A stretch of 64,000 nt of DNA from contig NZ_JAKLTM010000001.1 in assembly GCF_022012305.1 (NCBI RefSeq), positions 310,001 through 374,000 on the forward strand. Reading direction: 5' to 3'. The DNA comes from Ramlibacter paludis. Lineage in GTDB: Bacteria; Pseudomonadota; Gammaproteobacteria; Burkholderiales; Burkholderiaceae_C. Numbering within the stretch: position 1 is the first letter of the stretch; every line of letters begins with the position of its first letter. The position numbers and the translations under genes are program-made. This document shows positions 49,382 through 58,502 of this stretch, one piece after another. The notes below the pieces were generated by a model. The model worked only from the letters and a program-made list of their open reading frames with translations. It did no database searches and had not been told where the DNA came from.

Positions 49382-49816
49382 GTGACGGCAGCGAAGACCG
49401 GCAAGGTGTGCCCGGTCGTCCTGCGCGGGGCCGGCGCGGCGCTGGAGATGCTCGCCTTCGCGCATCCGCTGGCCGGCCTGCAACTGGTGAAGGGAACGAT
49501 AGAACCGGGCGAAACGGTCGAAGCGGCGGCGCTGCGCGAACTGCGCGAGGAATCGGGCATCACGCAGGCGCGGATCGTACAAGACCTGGGCAGCTGGGAC
49601 CCGGACCCAGGTTCCCCGCGCTGGCACTTCGTCGTCTGCGCGGTGGATGAGGCGCTTGCCGACCATTGGACCCACCAGGCGGCGGACGATGGCGGCCACG
49701 CATTCCGCTTCTTCTGGCATCCGCTGGCGGCGGACCCGGCGCCAGAGCAGTGGCATGCCGTTTACCTTGATGCATTGAAGTTCCTCCGCGACCGGATTAA
49801 ATTCCCCGCGTGCTGA
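49382..49816 (+). CDS. NUDIX hydrolase
   Basis: 144 residues starting at a GTG. A perfect NUDIX box G-x5-E-x7-R-E-L-x-E-E-x-G-I spans residues 38-60 ('GTIEPGETVEAAALREL' continued by 'REESGI'). It hydrolyses nucleoside diphosphates linked to another group and binds Mg2+ through the box glutamates. The next gene begins in its last codons (GTG at 49810). Probably acts in the cytosol on damaged or signalling nucleotides; substrate unknown. Confidence 0.93.
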   Translation: MTAAKTGKVCPVVLRGAGAALEMLAFAHPLAGLQLVKGTIEPGETVEAAALRELREESGITQARIVQDLGSWDPDPGSPRWHFVVCAVDEALADHWTHQAADDGGHAFRFFWHPLAADPAPEQWHAVYLDALKFLRDRIKFPAC

Positions 49817-50580
49817 ACGAACCGTTCCCCATCTCGCGCCGCAGCTTCACCGCCGGTACGCTGCACGCGCTCTTCCTCTCCAGCCTGTTCCAGCAAGCGA
49901 CGCGCGCCGATGCGCTCGAAGGCTCGCTGAAGTGGAGTGCGCGGCTTTGGCTGCGCGAGCTGGACGAAGCGTCCTCGGCACTCGCTGCCGGTGGCCTGGC
50001 GCCGCGCGAATGGCAACGCGCCATCGAAGACACGCTGGGTCGCGTCGTGCTGCGCGATTTCCTGCGCTCGCTCGACTTCGAAACCCTGGCGCGCAGCGCC
50101 CGCTTTCCGGCGCAGGCCGAAGGCATGCAGCGCCTGTACTTCCCGCAGGAGGACGGACGCCTGCAGCCTCTGGCCTTCCGGCCCTACCTGTTCACGCTGG
50201 AGAAGGGCGTCGCCGTGGTCCCGCACGGCCACCACAACATGGCGACCATGCACATGGTGCTTCAAGGCGAAGCGCGGGTGCGGCACTTCGACAAGCTCGA
50301 AGCCGACGCCAGCCACATGCTCATTCGTCCCGCCGGCGATGTAACCGCCCACGCGGGCGACGTGTCGTCGATCTCGGACGACCACCACAACATCCACTGG
50401 TTCCAGGCGCTCTCCGGCCGCGTGCTGATGTTCAACATCGGCGTGTACCAGGTGAGGCCGGGCCCGTTCGGCGAGCGGGATTACATCGATCCGCTCGCAG
50501 CCGCTCAGGACACCGGCGGCCTGCTGCGGGCCGCGCGCCTAGCGCGTGACGAGGCTTACGCGAAGTACGGCCACGGCTGA
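49810..50580 (+). CDS. Cupin-like exported protein with Tat-like signal
   Basis: 256 residues starting at a GTG that overlaps the NUDIX stop by seven bases. 'ISRRSFTAGTLHALFLSSLF' (8-27) resembles a twin-arginine signal with a weak h-region. The metal site is probably H139, H141 and H142 plus H148 in 'VVPHGHHNMATMHMVLQGEA', a cupin motif, with 'DDHHNIHWF' as the second motif. It resembles cysteine-dioxygenase-like cupins, but no product can be named. A folded metalloprotein export by Tat would be consistent. Confidence 0.75.
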   Translation: MLNEPFPISRRSFTAGTLHALFLSSLFQQATRADALEGSLKWSARLWLRELDEASSALAAGGLAPREWQRAIEDTLGRVVLRDFLRSLDFETLARSARFPAQAEGMQRLYFPQEDGRLQPLAFRPYLFTLEKGVAVVPHGHHNMATMHMVLQGEARVRHFDKLEADASHMLIRPAGDVTAHAGDVSSISDDHHNIHWFQALSGRVLMFNIGVYQVRPGPFGERDYIDPLAAAQDTGGLLRAARLARDEAYAKYGHG

Positions 50581-50584
50581 TTTC

Positions 50585-51178
50585 TCACCGCCCCGCCGTG
50601 GTCACCGCCTCCCCGCGCACCAGCGCGTCATACGGATTGAGTGCTTCGCCGCCCCACCAGCGGCCCTTCTGCTCCAGCACCAGCACGGCGAAGTGCAGGT
50701 GCGGCGCCGTCTCGGGCGCGTTGCCGGTGGTGCCCACGTAGCCGATCACGTCGCCCCGGCGCAGCGGCTGGCCGTCGCGCAAGTTGTCGGCGTAGCGATC
50801 GAGGTGGGCGTAGTAATAGACGATGGCGCCGGACGGGTCGACCTGGTAGACCGACAGGCCGCCGCCCTTGTTGCTGGAGATCTTGGCCACCTTGCCGTCG
50901 TCGGCGGCCAGCACCGGCGTGCCGCGCGGCGCCATGATGTCCAGTGCCTTGTGCTTGCGCCCGCGGCTGCGCGTGTCGCTGAAGTTGTCGTGCAGCTGCG
51001 CGGCGCGGATCCCTTGCACGGGCACCCCTAGCGTTCGCGCGGAAAGAGGATCGGCGGCCGGCGTGGAGCGCTTGGCGACGGGAGCGACCGGCAGGACGAG
51101 GGGCACCGGCGGGCGCACGCCGCTGCTCGCATGCAGCAACACTGCAAGCGCACCAGGGAGCAGCCAGCGACGGTCCAT
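50585..51178 (-). CDS. M23-family (LytM-type) peptidoglycan endopeptidase
   Basis: 197 residues with a signal-like N terminus 'WLLPGALAVLLHASSG'. Zinc ligands H76-x3-D80 in 'GRKHKALDIMAPRGTPVLA' and H in 'APHLHFAVLVL' complete the LytM active site; 'YYYAHLDRYADNLRDGQPL' holds the accessory His. It cleaves peptide crosslinks of peptidoglycan in the periplasm. There is no coiled coil, so it is not an EnvC/NlpD type. It is convergent with the cupin gene, four bases between stops. Confidence 0.92.
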   Translation of the reverse strand: MDRRWLLPGALAVLLHASSGVRPPVPLVLPVAPVAKRSTPAADPLSARTLGVPVQGIRAAQLHDNFSDTRSRGRKHKALDIMAPRGTPVLAADDGKVAKISSNKGGGLSVYQVDPSGAIVYYYAHLDRYADNLRDGQPLRRGDVIGYVGTTGNAPETAPHLHFAVLVLEQKGRWWGGEALNPYDALVRGEAVTTAGR

Positions 51179-51307
51179 GCTCCAAGGTAGCCCGAAGCGC
51201 CAGCCCGGCCGGTCGGAGGGCGGGACGCGCTGGCGTCAGCTTCCGCCTGAGCCACGGTCAGGAATCTCCTGCTGGGTCGGCGCGGCGGATCCCGGTAACT
51301 TCGTGCC

Positions 51308-51472
51308 ATGACGCAAGATGACTTCGCGCTGATGGCGGCGGTGCTCGCCGCCACCCTGTTCTTCGCGGCCTACCTGGGCGTGCGCAGCGGCAACGCCAAG
51401 GCCGACACCCGCCTGATGGGCGGCTCCGGCGTGGTCTTCGCCACGGTGGCCGGCGTGCTGTTTGCTACCTGA
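51308..51472 (+). CDS. 54-residue two-helix membrane protein
   Basis: Small ORF from the ATG at 51308. It begins 'MTQDDFALMAAVLAATLFFA', has a polar turn 'RSGNAKADTR' and ends in a second helix 'VVFATVAGVLFAT', giving a helical hairpin. Codon use is GC-rich at third positions as in real genes nearby. Promoter and ribosome site are not obvious. It is convergent with the oxidoreductase gene, 18 bases between ends. Function unknown. Confidence 0.6.
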   Translation: MTQDDFALMAAVLAATLFFAAYLGVRSGNAKADTRLMGGSGVVFATVAGVLFAT

Positions 51473-51490
51473 GCAGGGCGGCGCCCGAGG

Positions 51491-52453
51491 TCAGCGGGCC
51501 GAGGCGAAAGCCGCGTCCATCATCGCCTGGGTCCCGCGCGAGAACTCCAGCGGGCACGGGTAGCCGGCCCCGCCCTCGTTCACCGCGCGGTTGAACGCCG
51601 CCGCCTGCAGCTCATAGTGGTTCAGGGACGGCCAGCGCTCGGTGACGGTTTCGGTGCCGCGGTGCAGCTCCAGCCGGGCCTCGCCGAACACGCGCGCGTT
51701 GAACGGCACCGGCAGCCGCAGCACCCCGGCCTCGCCATGGAAGGTCATCTCCTGGCGCGGATGCATGCGGGTGGAGGTGAACGCCGCATAGTCCGCGTCG
51801 CCGAACTTGGCCGAGAGCGTGGCATAGACGTCGACGCCGTTCTCCCACTGGATGCTGGCGCGCACCGCGGTGGCCTCCAGGCCGGCGGCGAAGCGGGCGC
51901 TGCCCATCACGTAGACGCCGATGTCGCGCAGCCCGCCGCCCCCCGTGCTCGCCTGGTTGCGGATGTTGGCGGCGTCGCGGTTGTTGTACGCGAAGGTGCC
52001 GTCGATGCGCCACAGCTTGCCGATCGCGCCCTCCGCGATCAGCTGGCGCGCGCGCTGCCACTGCGGGTGGTGCACGATCATGAAGGCCTCTGCGGCGAAC
52101 ACGCCGGCCGCATCGCGCGCCGCGATCAGGGCGTCGAAGTCGCCGGCCTGCATCGCCATCGGCTTCTCGCACAGCACGTGCTTGCCGGCCTGCATGGCCT
52201 TGACGCTCCACTCCACATGCAGCGTGTTCGGCAGCGGGATGTAGACCGCGTCGATGTCCGGATCGGCGAGCAGCGCTTCATAGCTGCCGTGGAGGCGCAG
52301 GCCGGGCGCGAAGTGGCGAAAGGGCGCGGCCTTGGCCGGATCCGAGGTGGCCAGCGCAGCGACGTGGCCGCCGGGCGCCAGCGTCAGCGCCGGGCCCATG
52401 TGCTGGCGCGCGAAATTCGCCGCTCCGAGAATGCCCCAACGCACATCCGCCAT
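51491..52453 (-). CDS. Gfo/Idh/MocA-family oxidoreductase
   Basis: 320 residues. NAD(P)-binding 'WGILGAANFARQHMGPAL' (6-23), 'DAVYIPLPNTLHVEWSVKAM' and the catalytic Lys in 'HVLCEKPMAM' (EKP motif) identify the family; 'GGGLRDIGVYVMGSARF' carries the second conserved acid. The family oxidises or reduces sugars and dihydrodiols. The frame stays open far upstream but the conserved protein starts at 52453. It stands alone, 38 bases downstream of the histidine kinase gene on the same strand. Confidence 0.92.
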   Translation of the reverse strand: MADVRWGILGAANFARQHMGPALTLAPGGHVAALATSDPAKAAPFRHFAPGLRLHGSYEALLADPDIDAVYIPLPNTLHVEWSVKAMQAGKHVLCEKPMAMQAGDFDALIAARDAAGVFAAEAFMIVHHPQWQRARQLIAEGAIGKLWRIDGTFAYNNRDAANIRNQASTGGGGLRDIGVYVMGSARFAAGLEATAVRASIQWENGVDVYATLSAKFGDADYAAFTSTRMHPRQEMTFHGEAGVLRLPVPFNARVFGEARLELHRGTETVTERWPSLNHYELQAAAFNRAVNEGGAGYPCPLEFSRGTQAMMDAAFASAR

Positions 52454-52491
52454 GACTCGCCTCCGCCAATGCAACGGCGACGAGCATACCT

Positions 52492-55296
52492 TCAATGACG
52501 TTGCGCGGCGCCCGTATCGCGCACGGCCGCGCCGGTTCGCAGGCTCACGGCCAGCAGGGCCTCGACCTCGGTGCGGGCGACCGGCTTGGTGAGGTGGAAA
52601 TCGAAGCCGGCTTCGCTGGTCTGCTCGCGGTCCTGCGCCTGGCCCCAGCCGGTGACCGCGATCAGGCGCACCGCGGACCCCATGCGCCGGCGCAGCTCGC
52701 GCGCCACCTCCAGGCCGCTCATGCCGGGCATGCCGATGTCCAGCAGCACCGCCTCGGGCTCGAATTCGAAGGCCAGCGCCAGCGCCTCCTCGCCGCTGTG
52801 CGCCACGCGCACCTCGTGGCCCTCGTGCGTCATCAGCGCCGCCAGGGTGTTGGCGGCATCCTCGTTGTCGTCGACGACCAGCACGCGGTGCAGCATCGCC
52901 GGCCGCGCGGCGTCGCGCCGCGGCTCGGCCACCGGCGCATCGGATTGCAGCAGCGGCAGCCGCACGATGAACCGGCTGCCTTGCCCGACGCCCGCGCTCG
53001 AGGCCTCCACGGTGCCGCCATGCAACTCGACGAAGCCGCGCACGAGCGCCAGGCCGATGCCCAGGCCGCCGTGGCTGCGCTCGCGCGCGCTCGTCACCTG
53101 CGAGAACATGCCGAAGATGCTGCGCAGGTGCTCCGGCGCGATGCCGATGCCGTTGTCGGCCACGCAGATGCAGGCCAGGCCGTCTTCGCGCCAGGACGAG
53201 ACCACGATGCGGCCGCCGCGCGGCGTGAACTTGGAGGCGTTGTTCAACAGGTTCACCAGCGCCTGCGTGATGCGCGTCGCATCCGCGTTGGCCCGCAGCG
53301 GCTCGGAACTGGGCTGCTCGACCAGCTCGTGGCCCGCGGCCTCCAGCGCCGGCCGCGCGGCATGCACCGCGTCGTGCACGCATTCCGACAGCGACACCGG
53401 CGTCCGCTGCAGCAGGAGCTTGCCTTGCGTGATGCGCGACACCTCCAGCAGGTCGTCGACCAGGCGCGTGAGATGCTTCGACTGGCGATCCAGGATGCCC
53501 GTCATGCGCTGCACCACCGGCGGCAGGGGGCCGGCGCGCGAAAGCAGGTCCACCGCCGTGCGGATCGGCGCCAGCGGGTTGCGCAGTTCGTGCGCCAGCG
53601 TCGCGATGAATTCGTCCTTGCGGCGGTCGGCGATGCGCAGCGCGTCTTCCTCGGCGCGCTGCTGCGTGATGTCGGTGTTGGTGCCGAACCAGGCCAGCAC
53701 GCGGCCCTCGCCGTCCGTCAGCGGCATCATGCGCGTGAGGAAGGGCCGGAAGCGCCCGTCCGCGCCGCGCAGCGGAAACACCATCTCGAAGGCCTCGCCG
53801 GTCTCGAAGCTGCGGCGGATGCGGACCAGCACCGAGGGCAGCACGTCCGGGTCGTGCACGCTCTGCCAGCTCCAGCCTTCCACGTCGTGCAAGGTGGTGC
53901 CCGTGTATTCGTACCAGCGGCGGTTGTACCAGTAGACCCAGCCGTCCGGACGCGCCATCCAGGCCAGCTGCGGCATGCCGTCGGCCAGCGCGCGGAAGCG
54001 TGCTTCGAGTTCGGCGGTGGCCTGCTCGCCCTGCTTCTGCGGCGTGATGTCCGCGGCCACGCCGAACAGGCGGATCGGCCCGTCCTCCTCGTCGTGCACC
54101 GCGCGCCCGCGCACGTCGAGCCAGCGCCAGCCGCCGTCCGCGTGGCGGAAGCGGAATTCCACCGCCAGCTCCTCGTCGGGCTGGATCTCCGCGTCCATGA
54201 GGCCGCGCACGGCCACGCGGTCGTCCGGATGGACGCGGTCGAAGAAGAAGCGGTCGGAGGCGGCCAGCGCCGCGGCCGGCCAGCCGGTCAGCTCCTCGAC
54301 CTCCGGGCTCCACCAGGTGGTCTTGTTCGCCAGGTCGCGCGTCCAGGCGGCCATGCGGCCGCCGTGCATCGCCAGGCGCAAGACCTCGCGGCTTTCGCGC
54401 AGGTCGGCTTCGGAGCGCGCCGTTTCGCGCGCCTCGGCCAGTTCGCGGTAGATCTTGGCGTGCTCGGCGAGCAGCATCACCAGCACCACGCACGACGCGA
54501 ACATCGCGTAGACCCGGCCGGCGTAGAACCCGACGTCGTAGCGGCCGGCGTTGAAGATCGACACGAGCGCGATCTCGAAGAAGCTGTCGCACAGCATGAC
54601 CAGCAGCCACAGGTCCAGCACCGAGCGGATGCGGCGCGCCCACAGCACGACGATCGCCAGCCCGGTCATCGACCATTGCCCGTAACGGCCGACGTTGAAG
54701 GCGGACGAGTAATGGCTGTCGATCAGCATCGGCGGCAGCAGGTCGTTGCCCAGCGTGGCGAGGACGGCCAGGGCCGCGGCCAGCAGTGCCACCACGAGGA
54801 GCGCGCGCACCATGGCCCTCGGCACCGTGGTGCCGAGCTTGTCCTTGCTCTGCCGCAGCGCGGTGTAGGCGAGCACGGCGGACGGGATGCCCAGGTGCCA
54901 GAACACGTGGAGGTAGCCGGTGGTCTGCGCGCCTCCTCCCAGCACGCCTCCCGGCGCGAACACGCCGGGGAAGCTCAGCAGGTGCAGCGTCGCCATGATG
55001 GCGGCGAAGACGTATCCGGCGGCCAGCACGAGCCCGGCGCGTTGCCGGCTGAAGCGCAACTGGCCGAACAGCAGCGCGGCCGTGATCAGGTCGTTGACGA
55101 TCAGGGTCGACTGGAACAGCGGGATGAACCACGGTCCTTGCGGCAGCTGCACCTTGGCCAGCGGCGCCAGCACGAGGAACAGCCCGGCCGAGAGCGCAAC
55201 CACCCACAGCGCCGCGCGCCGCGAACTCGCGTCGGCCGGGCGGTCGGAGAGGGTCACCGGCAGGAAGTCGGGACCGGGCGCTCGAATGGGACTCAC
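52492..55296 (-). CDS. MASE4-PAS-PAS hybrid histidine kinase with receiver
   Basis: 934 residues. An N-terminal MASE4 membrane sensor (about 30-280; seven or eight helices, 'LPQGPWFIPLFQSTLIVND'), two PAS domains (about 305-425 and 430-550), HisKA with phospho-acceptor His569 in 'IATLAHELRNPLAP', a HATPase with 'DNGIGIAPEHL' and 'GGLGIGLALVRGF', and a C-terminal receiver with phospho-Asp853 in 'AVLLDIGMPGMSG' and acidic 'VVDDNED'. MASE4 is usually found in kinases and GGDEF proteins; ligand unknown. No separate response regulator gene is adjacent, so phosphate may pass to the fused receiver and then to a distant partner. Confidence 0.92.
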   Translation of the reverse strand: MSPIRAPGPDFLPVTLSDRPADASSRRAALWVVALSAGLFLVLAPLAKVQLPQGPWFIPLFQSTLIVNDLITAALLFGQLRFSRQRAGLVLAAGYVFAAIMATLHLLSFPGVFAPGGVLGGGAQTTGYLHVFWHLGIPSAVLAYTALRQSKDKLGTTVPRAMVRALLVVALLAAALAVLATLGNDLLPPMLIDSHYSSAFNVGRYGQWSMTGLAIVVLWARRIRSVLDLWLLVMLCDSFFEIALVSIFNAGRYDVGFYAGRVYAMFASCVVLVMLLAEHAKIYRELAEARETARSEADLRESREVLRLAMHGGRMAAWTRDLANKTTWWSPEVEELTGWPAAALAASDRFFFDRVHPDDRVAVRGLMDAEIQPDEELAVEFRFRHADGGWRWLDVRGRAVHDEEDGPIRLFGVAADITPQKQGEQATAELEARFRALADGMPQLAWMARPDGWVYWYNRRWYEYTGTTLHDVEGWSWQSVHDPDVLPSVLVRIRRSFETGEAFEMVFPLRGADGRFRPFLTRMMPLTDGEGRVLAWFGTNTDITQQRAEEDALRIADRRKDEFIATLAHELRNPLAPIRTAVDLLSRAGPLPPVVQRMTGILDRQSKHLTRLVDDLLEVSRITQGKLLLQRTPVSLSECVHDAVHAARPALEAAGHELVEQPSSEPLRANADATRITQALVNLLNNASKFTPRGGRIVVSSWREDGLACICVADNGIGIAPEHLRSIFGMFSQVTSARERSHGGLGIGLALVRGFVELHGGTVEASSAGVGQGSRFIVRLPLLQSDAPVAEPRRDAARPAMLHRVLVVDDNEDAANTLAALMTHEGHEVRVAHSGEEALALAFEFEPEAVLLDIGMPGMSGLEVARELRRRMGSAVRLIAVTGWGQAQDREQTSEAGFDFHLTKPVARTEVEALLAVSLRTGAAVRDTGAAQRH

Positions 55297-55329
55297 CGCA
55301 GGAAATTAACGCAGCCGCACCGCCGAGCT

Positions 55330-55359
55330 TTGTGGGCGCGGACGAACTGCTTCTATAGT
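55330..55359 (+). promoter_or_regulatory. Candidate promoter of the DSD1-like/RidA pair
   Basis: ttgtgg (55330-55335) and tatagt (55354-55359) are 18 bases apart, about 27 bases before the start codon. The -35 is imperfect. A clear aaggag ribosome site (55375-55380) follows. Confidence 0.5.
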
Positions 55360-55385
55360 CCTCGGCAGACAGACAAGGAGAGCAC

Positions 55386-56519
55386 ATGAGCAGCTTGGGC
55401 GGGCTGGACACACCGGCAGCCGTGGTCGATGCGCGCCGGATGCAGGCCAACATCGAGAGGATGCAGGAGCGCATGGACGCGCTGGGCGTGAAATTCCGGC
55501 CGCACGTGAAGACGTCCAAGTGCCTGCCGGTGGTGCAGGCGCAGCTGGCCGCGGGCGCCCGGGGCATCACGGTTTCCACGCTGAAGGAGGCCGCGCAGTT
55601 CTTCGCCGCCGGCATCACGGACATCCTCTATGCGGTGAGCATGGCGCCGGGGAAGCTGGCCCAGGTGGCGACCCTGCGGCGCCAGGGCTGCGACCTGAAG
55701 ATCATCACCGACAGCGTCGCCGGCGCGCAGGCCATCGTGGACTACGGCAAGGAACACGGCGAGACCTTCGAAGCCTGGATCGAGATCGACGTCGACGGCC
55801 ACCGCTCCGGCATTCCGCCCGAGGGCGAGTCCCTGCTGGCGGTGGGACGCGTGCTGCACGAAGGCGGCATGCGCCTGGGCGGCGTGATGGCGCATGCGGG
55901 CTCGAGCTACGACGTCGACACGCCCGAAGCCCTGCGCCGCGTCGCCGAGCAGGAGCGCGCCGGCACCGTGCGCGCCGCCGAGCGCCTGCGGCAAGCCGGC
56001 CTGCCTTGCCCGGCGGTCAGCGTGGGCTCGACGCCGACCGCGCTGTCCGCCGAGCACCTGCGCGGCGTGACCGAGGTGCGCGCGGGCGTCTACGTCTTCT
56101 TCGACCTGGTGATGCACAACGTGGGGGTCTGCGCAGTGGACGACATCGCCCTGTCGGTGCTCACCACCGTGATCGGGCACCAGGAGGACAAGGGCTGGGC
56201 GATCGTCGACGCCGGCTGGATGGCGATGAGCCGCGACCGCGGCACGCAGAAGCAGAAACACGACTTCGGCTACGGCCTGGTCTGCACGGAAGACGGCCGG
56301 CCCCTGGAAGGCTATGTGCTGAGCGGCGCCAACCAGGAACACGGCATCCTGAGCCGCGCCGAAGGCGTGGACCCCGGGATCGCGGCGCGCTTCCCGGTGG
56401 GCACGCGGCTGCGCATCCTGCCGAACCACGCCTGCGCCACCGGTGCGCAGTTTCCCGATTACCACGCGCTGCAGGCGGACGGCACGGTCGCCGACTGGCC
56501 GCGTTTCTATGGATGGTGA
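55386..56519 (+). CDS. DSD1/D-threonine-aldolase-like PLP enzyme
   Basis: 377 residues of the alanine-racemase-like fold III. PLP Lys42 lies in 'FRPHVKTSKC'; 'SVGSTPTAL' binds PLP phosphate; the C-terminal metal site is H348-x-C350 in 'NHACATGAQF', the His/Cys pair used by yeast-type D-serine dehydratase rather than the His/Asp of D-threonine aldolase. It should therefore dehydrate or deaminate D-serine-like amino acids (D-threonine, 3-hydroxyaspartate possible). The next gene, a RidA homolog, removes enamine/imine products of exactly such enzymes, which supports this. Confidence 0.9.
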   Translation: MSSLGGLDTPAAVVDARRMQANIERMQERMDALGVKFRPHVKTSKCLPVVQAQLAAGARGITVSTLKEAAQFFAAGITDILYAVSMAPGKLAQVATLRRQGCDLKIITDSVAGAQAIVDYGKEHGETFEAWIEIDVDGHRSGIPPEGESLLAVGRVLHEGGMRLGGVMAHAGSSYDVDTPEALRRVAEQERAGTVRAAERLRQAGLPCPAVSVGSTPTALSAEHLRGVTEVRAGVYVFFDLVMHNVGVCAVDDIALSVLTTVIGHQEDKGWAIVDAGWMAMSRDRGTQKQKHDFGYGLVCTEDGRPLEGYVLSGANQEHGILSRAEGVDPGIAARFPVGTRLRILPNHACATGAQFPDYHALQADGTVADWPRFYGW

Positions 56520-56523
56520 ACCC

Positions 56524-56901
56524 ATGATCACGCCCATCAACCCGCCCGGCAACGCAGCGCCCGGCGGCCACTATTCGCACGGCACGGTCGCCAACGGCTT
56601 CGTGTTCGTCTCGGGCCAGTTGCCCATCACCGCCGCCGGCGAGAAGCTCACGCAGGCCAGCTTCGCTGACCAGACGCGGCAGGTGCTGGCGAACGTCGCG
56701 AACATCTTGCAGGCCAGCGGCAGCGGCATCGACCGGCTGGTGCAGGTGCGCGTCTACGTCGACAGCAGCGACAACTGGCCGGAGTTCAACGCCATCTACT
56801 CGCAGTGGGCCGGCGCCAGCCGCCCGAGCCGCGCCGTGGTGCCCGTCGGGGCGCTGCACTACGGGCTGAAGGTGGAAGTGGAAGCCGTCGCCGTCGTGTA
56901 G
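56524..56901 (+). CDS. RidA-family enamine/imine deaminase
   Basis: 125 residues from the ATG at 56524; an in-frame ATG at 56509 overlaps the upstream stop and is less likely. 'INPPGNAAPGGHYSHGTVAN' then 'FVFVSGQLPI', 'VRVYVDSSDNWPEFNAIY', and catalytic Arg103 in 'PSRAVVPVGAL' match the family. It hydrolyses reactive 2-aminoacrylate/2-aminocrotonate to keto acids. It lies four bases after the PLP enzyme and probably detoxifies its intermediate. Confidence 0.92.
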   Translation: MITPINPPGNAAPGGHYSHGTVANGFVFVSGQLPITAAGEKLTQASFADQTRQVLANVANILQASGSGIDRLVQVRVYVDSSDNWPEFNAIYSQWAGASRPSRAVVPVGALHYGLKVEVEAVAVV

Positions 56902-56921
56902 GCCGGGGTGGCAACCCCGGC
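56902..56921. terminator. Hairpin between convergent genes
   Basis: gccggggt (56902-56909) pairs with accccggc (56914-56921) around ggca. There is no T run. It directly follows the RidA stop and precedes the stop of the 55-residue ORF on the other strand, so it may act as a rho-assisted or bidirectional barrier. Confidence 0.5.
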
Positions 56922-56925
56922 GCGC

Positions 56926-57093
56926 TTACTCCTGCTGCTTGCGGTTGTCCTCGGTCTGGTCGCCCTGGTCGCGCGCCTCGCCGCCGGAGTCTTCCTTCTC
57001 CGGAGTCGGCGGCTCGACGCGCTGGTCGGTCGGGCGCTGGGGGCTGCCGGGGATCGTGGCGTCGTTGCGATCGTCGTTGGCGGGGCGGGGCAT
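56926..57093 (-). CDS. 55-residue hydrophilic, probably disordered protein
   Basis: Begins 'MPRPANDDRNDATIPGSPQR' and ends 'DQGDQTEDNRKQQE'; rich in Asp, Glu, Arg, Pro and Gln without hydrophobic clusters. A good cggagaacc ribosome site precedes the ATG. Length, start context and codon usage support a real gene. The composition is similar to stress-type disordered proteins, but no family is recognised. It is convergent with RidA and precedes nothing on its strand until the MFS gene upstream (57166). Confidence 0.68.
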   Translation of the reverse strand: MPRPANDDRNDATIPGSPQRPTDQRVEPPTPEKEDSGGEARDQGDQTEDNRKQQE

Positions 57094-57165
57094 CGTGGTT
57101 CTCCGGTGGGGGGACCAGTTTGCGGCCCGGCCGGCGCGCGCGGGCCTCGCTGTGTCAAGACGTGA

Positions 57166-58377
57166 TCAGGCCGCCGGACTGAGCCCCGCGCGCCTCGGTG
57201 CGGGCGTGGCGGGCAGCTGGCTCACGACCAGCAGCGACACGATGGCCGTCGCCGTCATCACGCCGAGCAGCGTCGCGAATCCGGCCTGCTTGACCACCGG
57301 CCCGATCAGCCACACCGCCAGCGAGCTCGCGCCGAGCGACACCGCCAGCCGCATCCCCGACACCCGCGAGCGCATGCTGTCGTCGACGAAGCGCACGATC
57401 ATCGCGTCGGTGAAGGGAATGGCGCCGAAGATGGTGACCATGAACAGGAACTGCAGCAGGTAGAAGGTCCAGCCCTGGGCCACCGCCGCCAGCCCCAGCA
57501 TCACCACCTGCGTGCCGACGATGCCCAGGTACAGCCCCTTCAGCGGCATCTTGTCGATCAGGTTGCCGACGATCAGCTGCGCGAAGGAAGCGCCCGCGTA
57601 GACCAGCGCCAGCAGCGTGCCGATCTGCGCCGGGTCCTGCAGGATGCCGCGCAGGCGGTCGGTGAGCAGCTCGTAGTTGCTGTTGGTGGAAAAGTTGAAC
57701 AGCAGGCTGCCGCTGGTGGCGGCGACCGTCATCACGAGCAGCAGCCGCGGGATCGAGACGCCCGCCGGCAGCACCGCGCCACCGGCCTTCTTCTTCGCGG
57801 GCGCCCCTTGCTCGCGGGTGGCGAACACCGCGAACGCCAGGCCGAACAGCAGGCACAGCACGCCGGGCACGGCGAACGCCATGCGCCAGCCCAGGAACTT
57901 GACGAGGAAGCCGGTGGTCACGGCCGCCACCGCGACGCCGAGGTTGCCGACCAGGCCATTGATGCCGATGGTCCATCCGGGCCGCACGGCGTTCTGCACC
58001 AGCATCGGGATGCCCACCGGGTGGTAGATGGAAGCGAAGCATCCGAGCAGCGCCAGGGCCAGCGCCAGCTGCAGGGGCGACTGCGTCACGCTCACCAGCA
58101 AGGCGGCGGCGCCCATGCCGAAGAAAAACACGGTCATCATCTTGCGCCGGCCCCAGTGGTCACCCAGCCGGCCGGAGGGCAGCGAGCCGATGCCGAAGAA
58201 GAAGAACGCGGCCACGCCATAGGGCATGAGGTCTTCCCAGCGCGCGAAGCCGAAGTCCGCCGCGATGCTGGTCACCGCCGTCGCGAAGATCAGCAGGAAC
58301 ATGTGGTCGATGGCATGGCCGATGTTCAGCAGCCACTGGGTGGCCATCGAGTTGCCGGGGCGGTGGGTGGATTCCAT
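57166..58377 (-). CDS. MFS transporter, FSR-like
   Basis: 403 residues from the ATG at 58377, with 12 helices. '[23 protein letters not shown]' opens the first helix, '[17 protein letters not shown]' is loop 2-3, and '[21 protein letters not shown]' (helix 4-5, YHPVG) is the fosmidomycin-resistance-type signature. Such transporters export small drugs or organic anions. It is divergent from the dodecin gene across 125 bases. Substrate unknown. Confidence 0.9.
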   Translation of the reverse strand: MESTHRPGNSMATQWLLNIGHAIDHMFLLIFATAVTSIAADFGFARWEDLMPYGVAAFFFFGIGSLPSGRLGDHWGRRKMMTVFFFGMGAAALLVSVTQSPLQLALALALLGCFASIYHPVGIPMLVQNAVRPGWTIGINGLVGNLGVAVAAVTTGFLVKFLGWRMAFAVPGVLCLLFGLAFAVFATREQGAPAKKKAGGAVLPAGVSIPRLLLVMTVAATSGSLLFNFSTNSNYELLTDRLRGILQDPAQIGTLLALVYAGASFAQLIVGNLIDKMPLKGLYLGIVGTQVVMLGLAAVAQGWTFYLLQFLFMVTIFGAIPFTDAMIVRFVDDSMRSRVSGMRLAVSLGASSLAVWLIGPVVKQAGFATLLGVMTATAIVSLLVVSQLPATPAPRRAGLSPAA

Positions 58378-58502
58378 GGCGCGATTCTCCCCAAGGCCGC
58401 GCTGGACGGCCATGCGCAGGCCTGCCGGAAATCCCCGAATTCCAGCCAATCTGCGGGCGCCGGCGCGATACTGCGACGACACCCCACACCCCAGGAGCAG
58501 CC

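Noticed and set aside
51491-55624. A single open frame of 1377 codons covering the oxidoreductase and running back across the histidine kinase gene
   Set aside because: The kinase is in another frame with full MASE4, PAS, HisKA, HATPase and receiver motifs. The oxidoreductase has its own start at 52453.
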